Positions 18,651 through 26,884 of a stretch of DNA of 64,000 nucleotides are shown one piece after another. Made by a program: the position numbers and the translations under genes. The notes below the pieces were generated by a model. It worked only from the letters and a program-made list of their open reading frames with translations. It searched no databases and had not been told where the DNA came from. Position 1 is the stretch's first letter, and every line of letters starts with the position of its first letter. This stretch comes from Flavobacteriales bacterium (GTDB lineage Bacteria; Bacteroidota; Bacteroidia; Flavobacteriales_D; Parvicellaceae), in NCBI GenBank assembly GCA_020635565.1, contig JACJZN010000010.1, forward strand, positions 1 through 64,000, written 5' to 3'.

Positions 18651-19037
18651 ATGAAAAAATTAAAGGTCCTTCTTTTGGTCGTAGTGGTTGCAATGACTTT
18701 TGCAAGCTGTCAGAACTATGGTACCGAAAAAGAATTTGATGGCGTTCAACTATTCTATACAGAAAATGTAACGGAAGATGAAGCGGATAAACTAGGGGAA
18801 TATTTGATCTCGTCTGGTTTTGCTGACGGAGCAGAAAAATCTGTTCAACTTGAAAAAGAGGGTGAAACATACCAGTTCAGAATGGTAGTTAAAGAAGGAT
18901 TTGAAAAGAAAGAAGAATTCTTGGCTCTTGCCAAGCAATTTGCTAATGAAATGTCTTTGGATATCTTCGAAGGAGCTCCAGTAGAGGTTCACCTTTGCAA
19001 CGACCATCTAGAAACTCTGAAAGTGGTATCAATGTAA
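18651..19037 (+). CDS. Small lipoprotein, unknown function
   Basis: 128 residues, lipobox FASC (Cys20) after a standard signal peptide. The mature part is a compact alpha/beta pattern with VQLFYTENVTEDEADKLGEY and a closing VEVHLCNDHLETLKVV. I do not recognise the family. It lies between the DUF4258-like gene and the convergent nfu gene. Confidence 0.75.
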   Translation: MKKLKVLLLVVVVAMTFASCQNYGTEKEFDGVQLFYTENVTEDEADKLGEYLISSGFADGAEKSVQLEKEGETYQFRMVVKEGFEKKEEFLALAKQFANEMSLDIFEGAPVEVHLCNDHLETLKVVSM

Positions 19038-19053
19038 TTTACCTTCTAGGTAA

Positions 19054-19680
19054 TTAACCTTCTAGAGCAACTACATCATTTACTTCTGGACAATGAGTCT
19101 TTAATAAAGACTCTATTCCTCCCTTAAGTGTAGCAGTAGATGAAGGACAACCTGAGCATGACCCTCTTAATACAACAGTGACTGTTCCGGTAATTTCATC
19201 AAAGCTCTTAAAATCAATTGCACCTCCGTCACTTTCGACTGCGGGTTTAACATATTCTTCGAGTAAATTATAGATCAAACGATCCGTTTCTGTATTCAAC
19301 TCCGGTTTAACTGAAATGATCTTTTGATCCTCACCCTCTCCGGAAGTCATTGATTTTGGCTCAGGTAGTCTCTCAACAATCGTATCATTATTCTGAACCC
19401 AATCCTTAACGAATTCCCGAAGTTCATTCATCACAAAATCCCACTGAATAGCTTCAGTTTTTGTAACCGTCACAAAATTATTTGCAAAAAATATTGATTT
19501 CACAAATGGAAAAGCAAACAAAGCCTCAGCCATTGAAGAATGTCCCTTTGCGTCTTCAGAAGAAAGAAACTCTGCAGATTCCCCTCCATTCATCAACATA
19601 ACATCCGTTACGAATTTCATCGTTGCCGGATTAGGTGTAACCTCCGCATATACTGTCACTGTTCTTTTCATGATCTTCAT
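19054..19680 (-). CDS. nfu: Fe-S cluster scaffold/carrier protein Nfu (NifU family)
   Basis: 208 residues. Residues 5-95 are the Nfu N-terminal domain (TPNPATMKFVTDVMLM, FANNFVTVTK). Residues about 125-205 are the NifU C-terminal domain with the cluster-binding CxxC in GSCSGCPSSTATLKGGIE (Cys175, Cys178). It carries 4Fe-4S clusters to target enzymes in the cytosol. Both domains are complete. A second ATG three codons in (MKRTVTV) is equally possible. Divergent from the gamma carbonic anhydrase gene. Confidence 0.93.
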   Translation of the reverse strand: MKIMKRTVTVYAEVTPNPATMKFVTDVMLMNGGESAEFLSSEDAKGHSSMAEALFAFPFVKSIFFANNFVTVTKTEAIQWDFVMNELREFVKDWVQNNDTIVERLPEPKSMTSGEGEDQKIISVKPELNTETDRLIYNLLEEYVKPAVESDGGAIDFKSFDEITGTVTVVLRGSCSGCPSSTATLKGGIESLLKTHCPEVNDVVALEG

Positions 19681-19685
19681 TTTTT

Positions 19686-19693
19686 TATCTTTG
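19686..19693 (+). promoter_or_regulatory. -7 box of the gamma carbonic anhydrase operon
   Basis: TATCTTTG matches TAnnTTTG, 22 bases before the ATG at 19716. It lies in the 35-bp gap between divergent starts. Confidence 0.5.
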
Positions 19694-19715
19694 CAAATGT
19701 ACTAGCTAAAAACAC

Positions 19716-20228
19716 ATGGCGCTAATTAAATCTTTACTCGAACATACTCCTCAATTTGGAGAAGATTGTTATTTCGCAGAGAATGCGACAATTATTGGAA
19801 ATGTATCTACCGGAGATCAATGTAGTTTCTGGTTTCAATCCGTTGTTCGTGGTGATGTTCATAGTATCGAAATGGGAAACAAAGTAAATGTTCAGGATGG
19901 TGCTGTGGTTCATTGCACTTATCAGAAACATCCAACGAAAATTGGAAATAACGTTTCCATTGGTCACAAAGCGATTGTTCATGGGTGCACCATTCATGAT
20001 AATGTTCTTATCGGAATGGGAGCTATTGTAATGGATGGTTGCGTGGTCCACTCTAATAGTATTGTTGCTGCCGGAAGTGTTGTTACTCAGGGCATGATAA
20101 TTGAATCAGGCTCCATTTATGCGGGTGTTCCTGCGAAGAAGGTTAAAGACATCAATCCAGAACTATTTGAAGGAGAAGTGATGCGGATCGCTAATAATTA
20201 TGTAAAATACGCTGGATGGTATAGATAG
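19716..20228 (+). CDS. Gamma carbonic anhydrase family protein
   Basis: 170 residues, left-handed beta-helix of hexapeptide repeats. The metal-binding His pattern is present: VVHCTYQKHP, then SIGHKAIVHGC. The RGD and NVQDGAVVH segments are typical. Such proteins form trimers with Zn or Fe at the interfaces and hydrate CO2, although many family members have no proven activity. Eight bases before the OmpA gene, likely an operon of three. Confidence 0.93.
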   Translation: MALIKSLLEHTPQFGEDCYFAENATIIGNVSTGDQCSFWFQSVVRGDVHSIEMGNKVNVQDGAVVHCTYQKHPTKIGNNVSIGHKAIVHGCTIHDNVLIGMGAIVMDGCVVHSNSIVAAGSVVTQGMIIESGSIYAGVPAKKVKDINPELFEGEVMRIANNYVKYAGWYR

Positions 20229-20235
20229 ATCTTTT

Positions 20236-21087
20236 ATGAAACTCCCCTACTCTCTTCGCTTTTGGTCAATATTTATTGTCTTGAATTTATTTGCCTTGAT
20301 TAATGTCAATGCACAAGTAAAGCAAGCCGAGAAGAACATCTTCTTTGAATCTAATGTATATGAACTGTCCAAAGAACAACAAGCTGAGATCATTGATTTT
20401 TTGGATAAACCAAATATTCAGAACATTCAACTTTTTGGATTTGCCGATACTATTGGAAATTTAGCTGCAAATCAAAAGATCTCTGAGCAGCGGGTTAGCG
20501 CTGTTAAAGATCTTATACTAGCATGGTATGGAAATGTGATGATCATTACCAAAGCAAACGGAGAAAAACATCATCAGGAGCAACAACTTGCGAATCAGCG
20601 TAGGGTTGAAATAGTGGTAACCTATGAATTAGATCCTCCTATAAAAAAAGACGAGAAAATTACACCTCCACTTATTATTGAGGATTCCATCGTGATCATA
20701 CCTGCACAAGATATCAGCCAGAGAGAAGATTTTTATGAAACTTTTGCTACTTCTGATCGTATTGTTATAGAAAACCTGCTTTTTGAACCTGGAACTACTG
20801 ACTTTTTGCATGACAAAACACCCAACGAACTATTTTATCTAGCGGACCTTCTGAGGGAGAATCCTACAATGGAAATTCACATTGAAGGTCATGTGTGTTG
20901 TATAGATGACAAAAAATTATCAAAGAATAGAGCGCAAAAGGTCTATTCTTTTCTGAAGGATCACGGGATCAAGGGAAATCGGATGACCTATGCTGGTTAC
21001 AGCAACAGTCAGCCTCGTGTGGAGGAATTAACTCCGGAAGATGAAAAGCTAAATCGGAGAGTTGAAATAGTAGTCACACAACGATGA
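20236..21087 (+). CDS. Exported protein with two OmpA-like domains
   Basis: 283 residues. Signal peptide ends INVNAQ. The first OmpA-like domain, about 30-130, is degenerate (NIFFESNVYELS, LFGFADTIGNLAANQ, NQRRVEIVVTY). The second, about 170-283, is fuller (ENLLFEPGTTDFL, IEGHVCCIDDKKLSKNRAQ, LNRRVEIVVT). Tandem OmpA domains suggest binding to peptidoglycan at two sites. In the second domain CC stands where the usual TD of GHTD is, so binding may be altered. The stop overlaps the next gene (ATGA), so translation is probably coupled. Confidence 0.85.
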   Translation: MKLPYSLRFWSIFIVLNLFALINVNAQVKQAEKNIFFESNVYELSKEQQAEIIDFLDKPNIQNIQLFGFADTIGNLAANQKISEQRVSAVKDLILAWYGNVMIITKANGEKHHQEQQLANQRRVEIVVTYELDPPIKKDEKITPPLIIEDSIVIIPAQDISQREDFYETFATSDRIVIENLLFEPGTTDFLHDKTPNELFYLADLLRENPTMEIHIEGHVCCIDDKKLSKNRAQKVYSFLKDHGIKGNRMTYAGYSNSQPRVEELTPEDEKLNRRVEIVVTQR

Positions 21088-21560
21088 AACAACCTTTAAA
21101 CATATCGATCCTAGCAATTATATTTCTTGGTCTGATCGTACTTCCCTTTCACTCTTGTAAGGATAGTAATGAAGCTGATCAAATTAATGAATCTGAAGTG
21201 ATCAAGCTGATTCAGGTAAAAATGGATGAGCAGATTAATTGCTGGAATAGTGGCGACATTCCTTGCTTTATGGAGCATTACTGGAAATCTGACTCCCTTA
21301 TGTTTATCGGCAAGTCAGGAATTACACTTGGATGGCAACCTACTTTAGACAACTACCTGGAAAGTTATCCAGATCAAAAGAACATGGGACAATTAACCTT
21401 TGACAACAAACTAATCCATTTCATAGACAAAGAGACGATACAAGTTATTGGTGAGTGGCACCTCTCACGTCCTGAATTGGACGATCTTGGAGGTCATTAT
21501 TCCCTGATCTGGAAAAAGAAGAATGATCAATGGGTTATCATTTCAGACCATTCCAGCTAA
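21084..21560 (+). CDS. NTF2-like (DUF4440/SnoaL-type) lipoprotein
   Basis: 158 residues. The start ATG overlaps the upstream stop by 4 bases. N-terminal signal with Cys near residue 25 (LPFHSCKDSN). The mature domain fits the NTF2-like cone fold: MDEQINCWNSGDIPCFMEHY, the turn DSLMFIGKSGITLGWQ, and the closing strands GGHYSLIWKKKNDQWVII. Such domains bind small ligands or act as enzymes; no specific activity can be read. Likely exported and lipid-anchored. Confidence 0.75.
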   Translation: MKQPLNISILAIIFLGLIVLPFHSCKDSNEADQINESEVIKLIQVKMDEQINCWNSGDIPCFMEHYWKSDSLMFIGKSGITLGWQPTLDNYLESYPDQKNMGQLTFDNKLIHFIDKETIQVIGEWHLSRPELDDLGGHYSLIWKKKNDQWVIISDHSS

Positions 21561-21607
21561 CCCCTCTAAAAAAACACAAAATCATACCGCATATCATTTC
21601 GATTTTC

Positions 21608-21615
21608 TACTTTTG
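21608..21615 (+). promoter_or_regulatory. -7 box of ndk
   Basis: TACTTTTG matches TAnnTTTG, 36 bases before the ndk ATG. The gap also carries an A-rich leader. Confidence 0.5.
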
Positions 21616-21651
21616 CAGCCAAATTAAGAAGCAAAACAAAAAAACAATAAA

Positions 21652-22074
21652 ATGGCTGGAAACAGAACTTTCACAATGATTAAGCCAGATGCTGTTGAAT
21701 CAAACAACATCGGGAACATCCTACAAATGATCACTGACGCTGGATTTACAATCAAAGCTATGAAGCTTAGAAAACTTTCAGAAGATCAGGCGAAGAAATT
21801 TTACGAAGTGCACTCAGAAAGACCTTTCTATATGGAATTGGTTGAATATATGACTTCTGGACCTATCGTTGCTGCAATTCTTGAAAAAGATAACGCAGTT
21901 GCGGATTTCAGAGCATTGATCGGAGCCACTGATCCAGCTGAAGCTGCTGAAGGGACTATCAGATCTAGATATGCTGAGTCTAAAGCTAAAAATGCTGTTC
22001 ACGGTTCTGATAGTGATGAGAATGCCGCGATTGAATGTGCATTCCACTTTGCTGATGAAGAGATCGTAGGATAA
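21652..22074 (+). CDS. ndk: Nucleoside diphosphate kinase
   Basis: 140 residues, the usual length. Transfers the gamma phosphate between nucleoside triphosphates and diphosphates through a phospho-His intermediate. NRTFTMIKPDAVESNNIG opens the protein, FYMELVEYMTSGPIVAAIL lies in the middle, and the catalytic His117 sits in NAVHGSDSDENA. Own promoter and terminator. Confidence 0.98.
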   Translation: MAGNRTFTMIKPDAVESNNIGNILQMITDAGFTIKAMKLRKLSEDQAKKFYEVHSERPFYMELVEYMTSGPIVAAILEKDNAVADFRALIGATDPAEAAEGTIRSRYAESKAKNAVHGSDSDENAAIECAFHFADEEIVG

Positions 22075-22095
22075 ATTCGAACGACAATACTTTAC

Positions 22096-22133
22096 AAAGC
22101 CATTGCATTTCGATGTAATGGCTTTTATTTTTG
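22096..22133 (+). terminator. ndk terminator; last bases also a -7 box
   Basis: The stem starts AAAGCCATTGCAT from 22096 and its partner ends ATGTAATGGCTTT, followed by a T-rich tail. TATTTTTG (22126-22133) in the tail matches TAnnTTTG, 14 bases before the hydrolase ATG. This resembles the arrangement after ahcY. Confidence 0.75.
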
Positions 22134-22146
22134 TAAAAAAATAGTC

Positions 22147-22908
22147 ATGAAACTCAATTACAAAAGAGAAGGAGAAGGAGCTCCCTTGATCATAATTCAC
22201 GGTCTTTTTGGAAACCTCGATAACTGGCAGACACTAGGTAAAAAGTTTGCAGAGAATTTTGACACCATTCTTATCGACCAAAGAAATCATGGTCATTCAG
22301 GACACAGTGAAGATTTCGATTATGATTTTATGGCTTTGGACCTGATTGAACTTATTGAAGACCTGAAATTATCACATGTAAATGTAATTGGTCATTCCAT
22401 GGGAGGAAAGACTGTAATGCGTGCTGCTCAGATTCGTCCTGATTTATTTGAGAAGATCGTAGTAGTAGACATTGGGCCTAAGGGATATCCAATGCACCAT
22501 GATACCATTCTTGAAGGATTGCATGCGATTGACTTTGACAAGGTTAAATCCAGAGGTCAAGCGAATAAGGTTATCTCTGCCTACATTGAAGATGAAGGCG
22601 TAAAGCAGTTCCTTTTGAAGAATCTCTATTGGAAAGAAAAAGGTGTTCTAGACTGGCGTATCAACCTTCCGGTTATCACCAATAATATGGATAAGATCAT
22701 AGCTCAGCTTCCATCTGATGAAGTAAACACTCCTACTCTTTTCATAAGAGGTGAAAAATCCAACTATATCATTGAAGACGATTACACGGATATCTTTATG
22801 CAATTTCCGAATTCAGATATCGAAACGATCTACAATGCGGGACACTGGATCCATGCGGAGAATCCTTTCGATTTCTATAATCTGGTAATGGATTTTCTTA
22901 AGAACTAA
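22147..22908 (+). CDS. Alpha/beta hydrolase (YbfF-like esterase)
   Basis: 253 residues. The oxyanion motif IIHGLFGNLDNW lies near 16, DQRNHGHSGHS near 45, the nucleophile elbow GHSMGG with Ser84, and the catalytic His near 233 in NAGHWIHAENP. The pattern matches the YbfF/ABHD11-like acyl-esterase group. Substrate not readable. Its stop abuts the stop of the convergent nuclease gene with no gap. Confidence 0.92.
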   Translation: MKLNYKREGEGAPLIIIHGLFGNLDNWQTLGKKFAENFDTILIDQRNHGHSGHSEDFDYDFMALDLIELIEDLKLSHVNVIGHSMGGKTVMRAAQIRPDLFEKIVVVDIGPKGYPMHHDTILEGLHAIDFDKVKSRGQANKVISAYIEDEGVKQFLLKNLYWKEKGVLDWRINLPVITNNMDKIIAQLPSDEVNTPTLFIRGEKSNYIIEDDYTDIFMQFPNSDIETIYNAGHWIHAENPFDFYNLVMDFLKN

Positions 22909-24126
22909 TTATTCCTTGACAAACTTTACTGTAGCTTCACCTTTATCAGTTACAGCTTTCAACAAATAAACTCCATTTGACAAAGTGGAGATATCAATTA
23001 AACTATTTCCATCCGACAAGGATTCGACCAATTGTCCTGATAAATTAAATATCTCTACCTGTAGAAGAGCTGAGTTCTCTTTCAAAGTTAATTGCAATTG
23101 GTTTTCATTGATGAAGTGATAACCTGAAATTACTTCTTGTAAATATTGGATTCCAACAGGATATTCAATAGACATCTCCATGTAAACAGGCAAGTGATCA
23201 CTCATATAAAACAAAGCATCCGCAACATCTGCAGGCACAGCCTGATTAAATCCACTGTTCACACTTTGATTGTAATGAAATCCATCTTGACCAATTGCAG
23301 TATAACTACCTCCAACAAAAGACACTCTATCCGTTCCGTTCTTAATTGCATCAGAAATAAAGATAAAATCAAATCTATCATCCATCCCTCCGGAAGATCC
23401 TCCGGCATAACCACCAGAAGAAGAACGTGTTGATTGCGTATGATATGGAGCATAGAAGCTATTACTATTCCAACTTCCCAATTGATTAATTGGATCATTC
23501 AGATTCATAGAACCTCCATTTAAGATCATTTGACATCCCGGTTCGCTGCTTTCATAAAAATTAAAATCTCCACCCAAGGCAATATTCCCTGTAATTCCTT
23601 GAGACTGCAAATAATTTTTAAAAGTTGTAGCCTCACTTTCTCGGTCATCAATATCACTTTGAAAAGTCCCAGCTTTCAAATGACAGCTATACAAATATAA
23701 ATAGATCGTATCGCTTGTTGCTGACAAATTCGGTTCCTTGAAGTATACCTTATATTCAGAAATATCTCTTGTAACAGTTGAGATTTGATTTTGGGAAACC
23801 AAACCAAACTTTTCATTATTGTAGAAAAGCATATTATCCGTATCAGGACCATTATAGAAAGTAGCCTTACTGAAGTGAGTCACACCTTGTGTATTTATTG
23901 CATTACTTAGGATCAGATTAGCTCCATAATTTGTTTCTAGTTCGTTTACTAAAAACAGGTCTGGCTCTACGTGTCTTATGATCTTCTCCAAAGTATCAGC
24001 TCTATCTGAAGTAGAACTTGGAAAGTTCAGTAGGTTATAATACATAATGCTTACTGATTGACTTTCGGTTTGTGCTATTATAGATACTAATGGGAGTAGT
24101 GTAAATGCAAGAATTAACTTTTTCAT
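22909..24126 (-). CDS. Secreted endonuclease/exonuclease/phosphatase-family protein with T9SS sorting domain
   Basis: 405 residues from the ATG at 24126, chosen because MKKLILAFTLLPLVSIIAQ is a clean signal peptide; the longer frame adds 37 residues without sense. EEP-fold motifs: MYYNLLNFP near the start, LVNELETNYG (catalytic Glu), ALGGDFNFYE and MSDHLPVYMEM (catalytic Asp/Asn and Asp-His). The last ~80 residues are a T9SS type A sorting domain (LLQVEIFNLSGQLVE, LSNGVYLLKA). A surface or released DNase or phosphodiesterase is likely. Part of the island with the TonB receptor. Confidence 0.88.
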   Translation of the reverse strand: MKKLILAFTLLPLVSIIAQTESQSVSIMYYNLLNFPSSTSDRADTLEKIIRHVEPDLFLVNELETNYGANLILSNAINTQGVTHFSKATFYNGPDTDNMLFYNNEKFGLVSQNQISTVTRDISEYKVYFKEPNLSATSDTIYLYLYSCHLKAGTFQSDIDDRESEATTFKNYLQSQGITGNIALGGDFNFYESSEPGCQMILNGGSMNLNDPINQLGSWNSNSFYAPYHTQSTRSSSGGYAGGSSGGMDDRFDFIFISDAIKNGTDRVSFVGGSYTAIGQDGFHYNQSVNSGFNQAVPADVADALFYMSDHLPVYMEMSIEYPVGIQYLQEVISGYHFINENQLQLTLKENSALLQVEIFNLSGQLVESLSDGNSLIDISTLSNGVYLLKAVTDKGEATVKFVKE

Positions 24127-24140
24127 TTTAGATATATTTA

Positions 24141-24172
24141 AAAAAAAGAAGTTAGACGAAATGCCTAACTTC
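24141..24172 (-). terminator. Terminator of the nuclease-hypothetical transcript
   Basis: GAAGTTAG (24148-24155) pairs with CTAACTTC (24165-24172). On the minus strand a run of seven T follows. It lies between the minus genes at 24243-25739 and 22909-24126. Confidence 0.75.
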
Positions 24173-24198
24173 TCGATACTAAGGTATATATTTTTTAC

Positions 24199-24235
24199 TT
24201 TTTTTGGTAATAGAAGTATTCTATTACCAAAAAAC
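24199..24235. other. Perfect 14-bp inverted repeat beside the terminator
   Basis: TTTTTTGGTAATAG (24200-24213) and CTATTACCAAAAAA (24221-24234) with a 7-base loop. It lies just after the stop of the 24243-25739 gene and may be a first terminator in tandem with 24141-24172. Confidence 0.65.
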
Positions 24236-24242
24236 ACTATTA

Positions 24243-25739
24243 CTATTTAACACTTTGTATAATAAAGTATGGATCTTTCCTATTCGCAGATTTATCAGCT
24301 GGTATTTGCCAAAGGGCTTTATTACCATCCAATGAATAAAACAAGTCAATCGCAGGAAAAAATATATTCAAATCGCCCATAAAATCTCCTTTTATCTCTG
24401 TAAAACTATTTTCAATTGATGACTTTTCAAAATTATAAAACACAGCCTTATTGTGCATAATTCCAATATGATAAAAACTATCTTCACTTATGTAAAAAAT
24501 CGGATTATAAAAGAATATCAATGTATTTTTAGGTCCATCTTCAGCCTCTTCAATGACTTTACCTTCAATGAAATTATAACTAATCTCAGAATCTTTTATT
24601 ACCTGCTCAATTATCCCTAGATAAGTATGTTCATCCCTTTTCTCATAAGTATCATACTTTCTATTTAGTAAAACACATGAAGAATAAACAACACCATTCT
24701 TGACTGAAACAAAAGTTCTAATGGGATAATTAATATTCTTTTTAATTTTTTCAGAGTTTAGCGTATATACAGAAGGACTATTTGTTGGCTTAAAATCCTT
24801 GTCTAGGACAAAAGTTACTATCGAAACATTCTTCTTTTCATATTCTGAAAGGATTCCAAAGTATTGATCATTAATCTTATTATAGCCAAAATCAAATTTA
24901 GATTCAGCTCCGATCATCAGGTCCGAAATTGGAATATCGACTTTAGCTAAATCGTTGCTAGTCAAATCAAAGCTATAAAGATTTAATCCATTCGTTTTGT
25001 CATCACGAGTATGAATTAATAAATGATTATTCTCGTTATAAACAAAATTACCTTTCTTTGAATTTCCAGACATCTCTTTTTTCCACTCCTCTTCAAGAAA
25101 GATCATTCCACGTTCTTCAACCAATTTGTATTTCACTAACTGATTCACACAATCAATATCAAAAATATTCCATGAAACATTTGGAAAACCCATATTTGCT
25201 GAGGTTGACATACCTACATTCATACTATGCTTTAATACAAAGAGTCCTCCCTCAAACCCCATAAAATCCAGCATTCTAAGGTGATCATAAAACAATTCAT
25301 TTTCATTTAATTTATGTCTTCTCTTTATTTCATCTGCATAATCTGAATGTTTTACAGTCTCCAAATATTCACATGTACTAAAGTCTTTGTGCAAGTATCC
25401 AAACTTGAAATCTGGAAAAGCGCCTTTTTCCTCCCTTACTCTAAATAAAAACTTGTCACCCAATTCAATAAACGTCATTTTTCCGACTGATTCAAACCAC
25501 ATTCTAAACCCATCTGGAATGTCAAATTCATACTCGCTAATAAAATTGAGGTTCTCATCCATTTTAACAATTATAGTTTTTTCGTTTGAATTTAAACCAT
25601 AAGCGTAAACATAGCCACTTTCACCTTGGAAATAATTGTAAGCATTTTTAATATTCTCAACTTGAGAAAAAGAAGTAACAAATACAAAAATCAACAGAGT
25701 TGAACCTATCCCTTTTTTAATATTTTGAAATTTACCCAT
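24243..25739 (-). CDS. Exported protein of unknown function, nuclease partner gene
   Basis: 498 residues. The signal peptide ends VTSFSQ (about residue 26). The rest is beta-rich with a repeated strand-turn pattern (ENLNFISEYEFDIP, KDFKPTNSPSVYTLN), which could be a beta-propeller, but no named motif is recognisable. It starts 3 bases after the stop of the upstream EEP nuclease gene (25743), so the two form an operon. It looks more AT-rich than its neighbours. Function unknown. Confidence 0.75.
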   Translation of the reverse strand: MGKFQNIKKGIGSTLLIFVFVTSFSQVENIKNAYNYFQGESGYVYAYGLNSNEKTIIVKMDENLNFISEYEFDIPDGFRMWFESVGKMTFIELGDKFLFRVREEKGAFPDFKFGYLHKDFSTCEYLETVKHSDYADEIKRRHKLNENELFYDHLRMLDFMGFEGGLFVLKHSMNVGMSTSANMGFPNVSWNIFDIDCVNQLVKYKLVEERGMIFLEEEWKKEMSGNSKKGNFVYNENNHLLIHTRDDKTNGLNLYSFDLTSNDLAKVDIPISDLMIGAESKFDFGYNKINDQYFGILSEYEKKNVSIVTFVLDKDFKPTNSPSVYTLNSEKIKKNINYPIRTFVSVKNGVVYSSCVLLNRKYDTYEKRDEHTYLGIIEQVIKDSEISYNFIEGKVIEEAEDGPKNTLIFFYNPIFYISEDSFYHIGIMHNKAVFYNFEKSSIENSFTEIKGDFMGDLNIFFPAIDLFYSLDGNKALWQIPADKSANRKDPYFIIQSVK

Positions 25740-25742
25740 AAT

Positions 25743-26834
25743 TTACTTTTTTGCTCTTAATAGTGTTACATAAACTGGAAAATGATCACTATATCCATGA
25801 ATGTATTCACTACGTGAATATGTTCGATGAGGATAATTCTTGTACTGACCTTCCTGAGCAATCAAGAATGGTTCATTAAAGACTTTCACACTGTAATATC
25901 CAAAATCATTATACGTTTTATCTTTATCAATCAATCCGCTTGAAAGGATCATTTGATCGAATAAGTTCCACCCATCGTTATATCCTAAGGATCCAATTCC
26001 CTTCGTATATAGATCGGCCATTGGATTAAACAATCCTGTACTTTCCACTTCTTGAGGTTTTGCCATAGGTTTCATAACTTTTTTCACACTCTTACTCACA
26101 GGATCATCATTCAAATCACCCATCATAATGATCTTTGCATCAGGTTCCGCCACTCGGATTGAATCCATGATCTGCATCGTCAATTCAGCTGCTGCCACTC
26201 TTAAGGGGCCACTTCTTTTCTCTCCACCTCTTCTAGAAGGCCAGTGACAAACAATAAAATGCATTCGCTCTCCCAACAAATTCCCTGAAACTAGCAATTG
26301 ATCCCGAGTGTAGAAATCATCCATTCCATCTATTTTTAGCGTAAAAGTCTTGCTACTCTCCAATTGAAAATACTTTGGATTATACAATAGCGCTACGTCA
26401 ATACCTCTTCTATCTGGAGAATCATAATGTACAATCTGATAATCCCTTTCTTTAATCGCTTCCTGAGCTACTAGATCCTCTAACACTAGTCTATTTTCAA
26501 TTTCTGCAAGACCAAGAACAGCCATTCCATCAGGAGTAGATTCCAACCCCATCTTGCTAATAGCGAAGGACATGTTCTCCAATTTCTCTTTATACTTCTT
26601 TGAATCCCAGTTTTTCGGCCCTTTCGGAGTGAAATCATCTTGAAGTATCTTATTAGTATCTGGATCAACGATCGTATCAAACAAGTTCTCCTGATTATAG
26701 AATCCGATACAGGCAACTTCAAACTCTTTCTGAGCGTTTATGTTGTTGGATATGAATACGAAGAAAACCGCATAACTGACAGTTAATAAAAACTTATTCT
26801 TTGCGTTTTGTAAAACAGGTAAAGACATTAACAT
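25743..26834 (-). CDS. Exported endonuclease/exonuclease/phosphatase-family protein
   Basis: 363 residues. Signal region ends NNINAQ; a second possible start lies two codons in. EEP motifs: IGFYNQENLFDT, AVLGLAEIEN (catalytic Glu), HFIVCHWPSRRGG, IMMGDLNDDP and YIHGYSDHFPVYV (terminal Asp-His). No sorting domain, so probably periplasmic or outer-membrane associated. Divergent from the TonB receptor gene with 50 bp between the starts. It probably hydrolyses phosphodiester bonds in DNA or RNA. Confidence 0.9.
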   Translation of the reverse strand: MLMSLPVLQNAKNKFLLTVSYAVFFVFISNNINAQKEFEVACIGFYNQENLFDTIVDPDTNKILQDDFTPKGPKNWDSKKYKEKLENMSFAISKMGLESTPDGMAVLGLAEIENRLVLEDLVAQEAIKERDYQIVHYDSPDRRGIDVALLYNPKYFQLESSKTFTLKIDGMDDFYTRDQLLVSGNLLGERMHFIVCHWPSRRGGEKRSGPLRVAAAELTMQIMDSIRVAEPDAKIIMMGDLNDDPVSKSVKKVMKPMAKPQEVESTGLFNPMADLYTKGIGSLGYNDGWNLFDQMILSSGLIDKDKTYNDFGYYSVKVFNEPFLIAQEGQYKNYPHRTYSRSEYIHGYSDHFPVYVTLLRAKK

Positions 26835-26840
26835 TTTTTA

Positions 26841-26848
26841 TACTTTTG
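26841..26848 (+). promoter_or_regulatory. -7 box of the TonB-receptor operon
   Basis: TACTTTTG matches TAnnTTTG, 36 bases before the ATG at 26885, within the divergent gap. Confidence 0.5.
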
Positions 26849-26884
26849 TGGGCTCAAATGTAAAAACATTAAAGTTAATATTGG

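Noticed and set aside
22909..24237. Longer start for the T9SS nuclease (37 extra residues).
   Set aside because: The extra part has no signal and lies over the upstream terminator; ATG 24126 gives a clean signal peptide.
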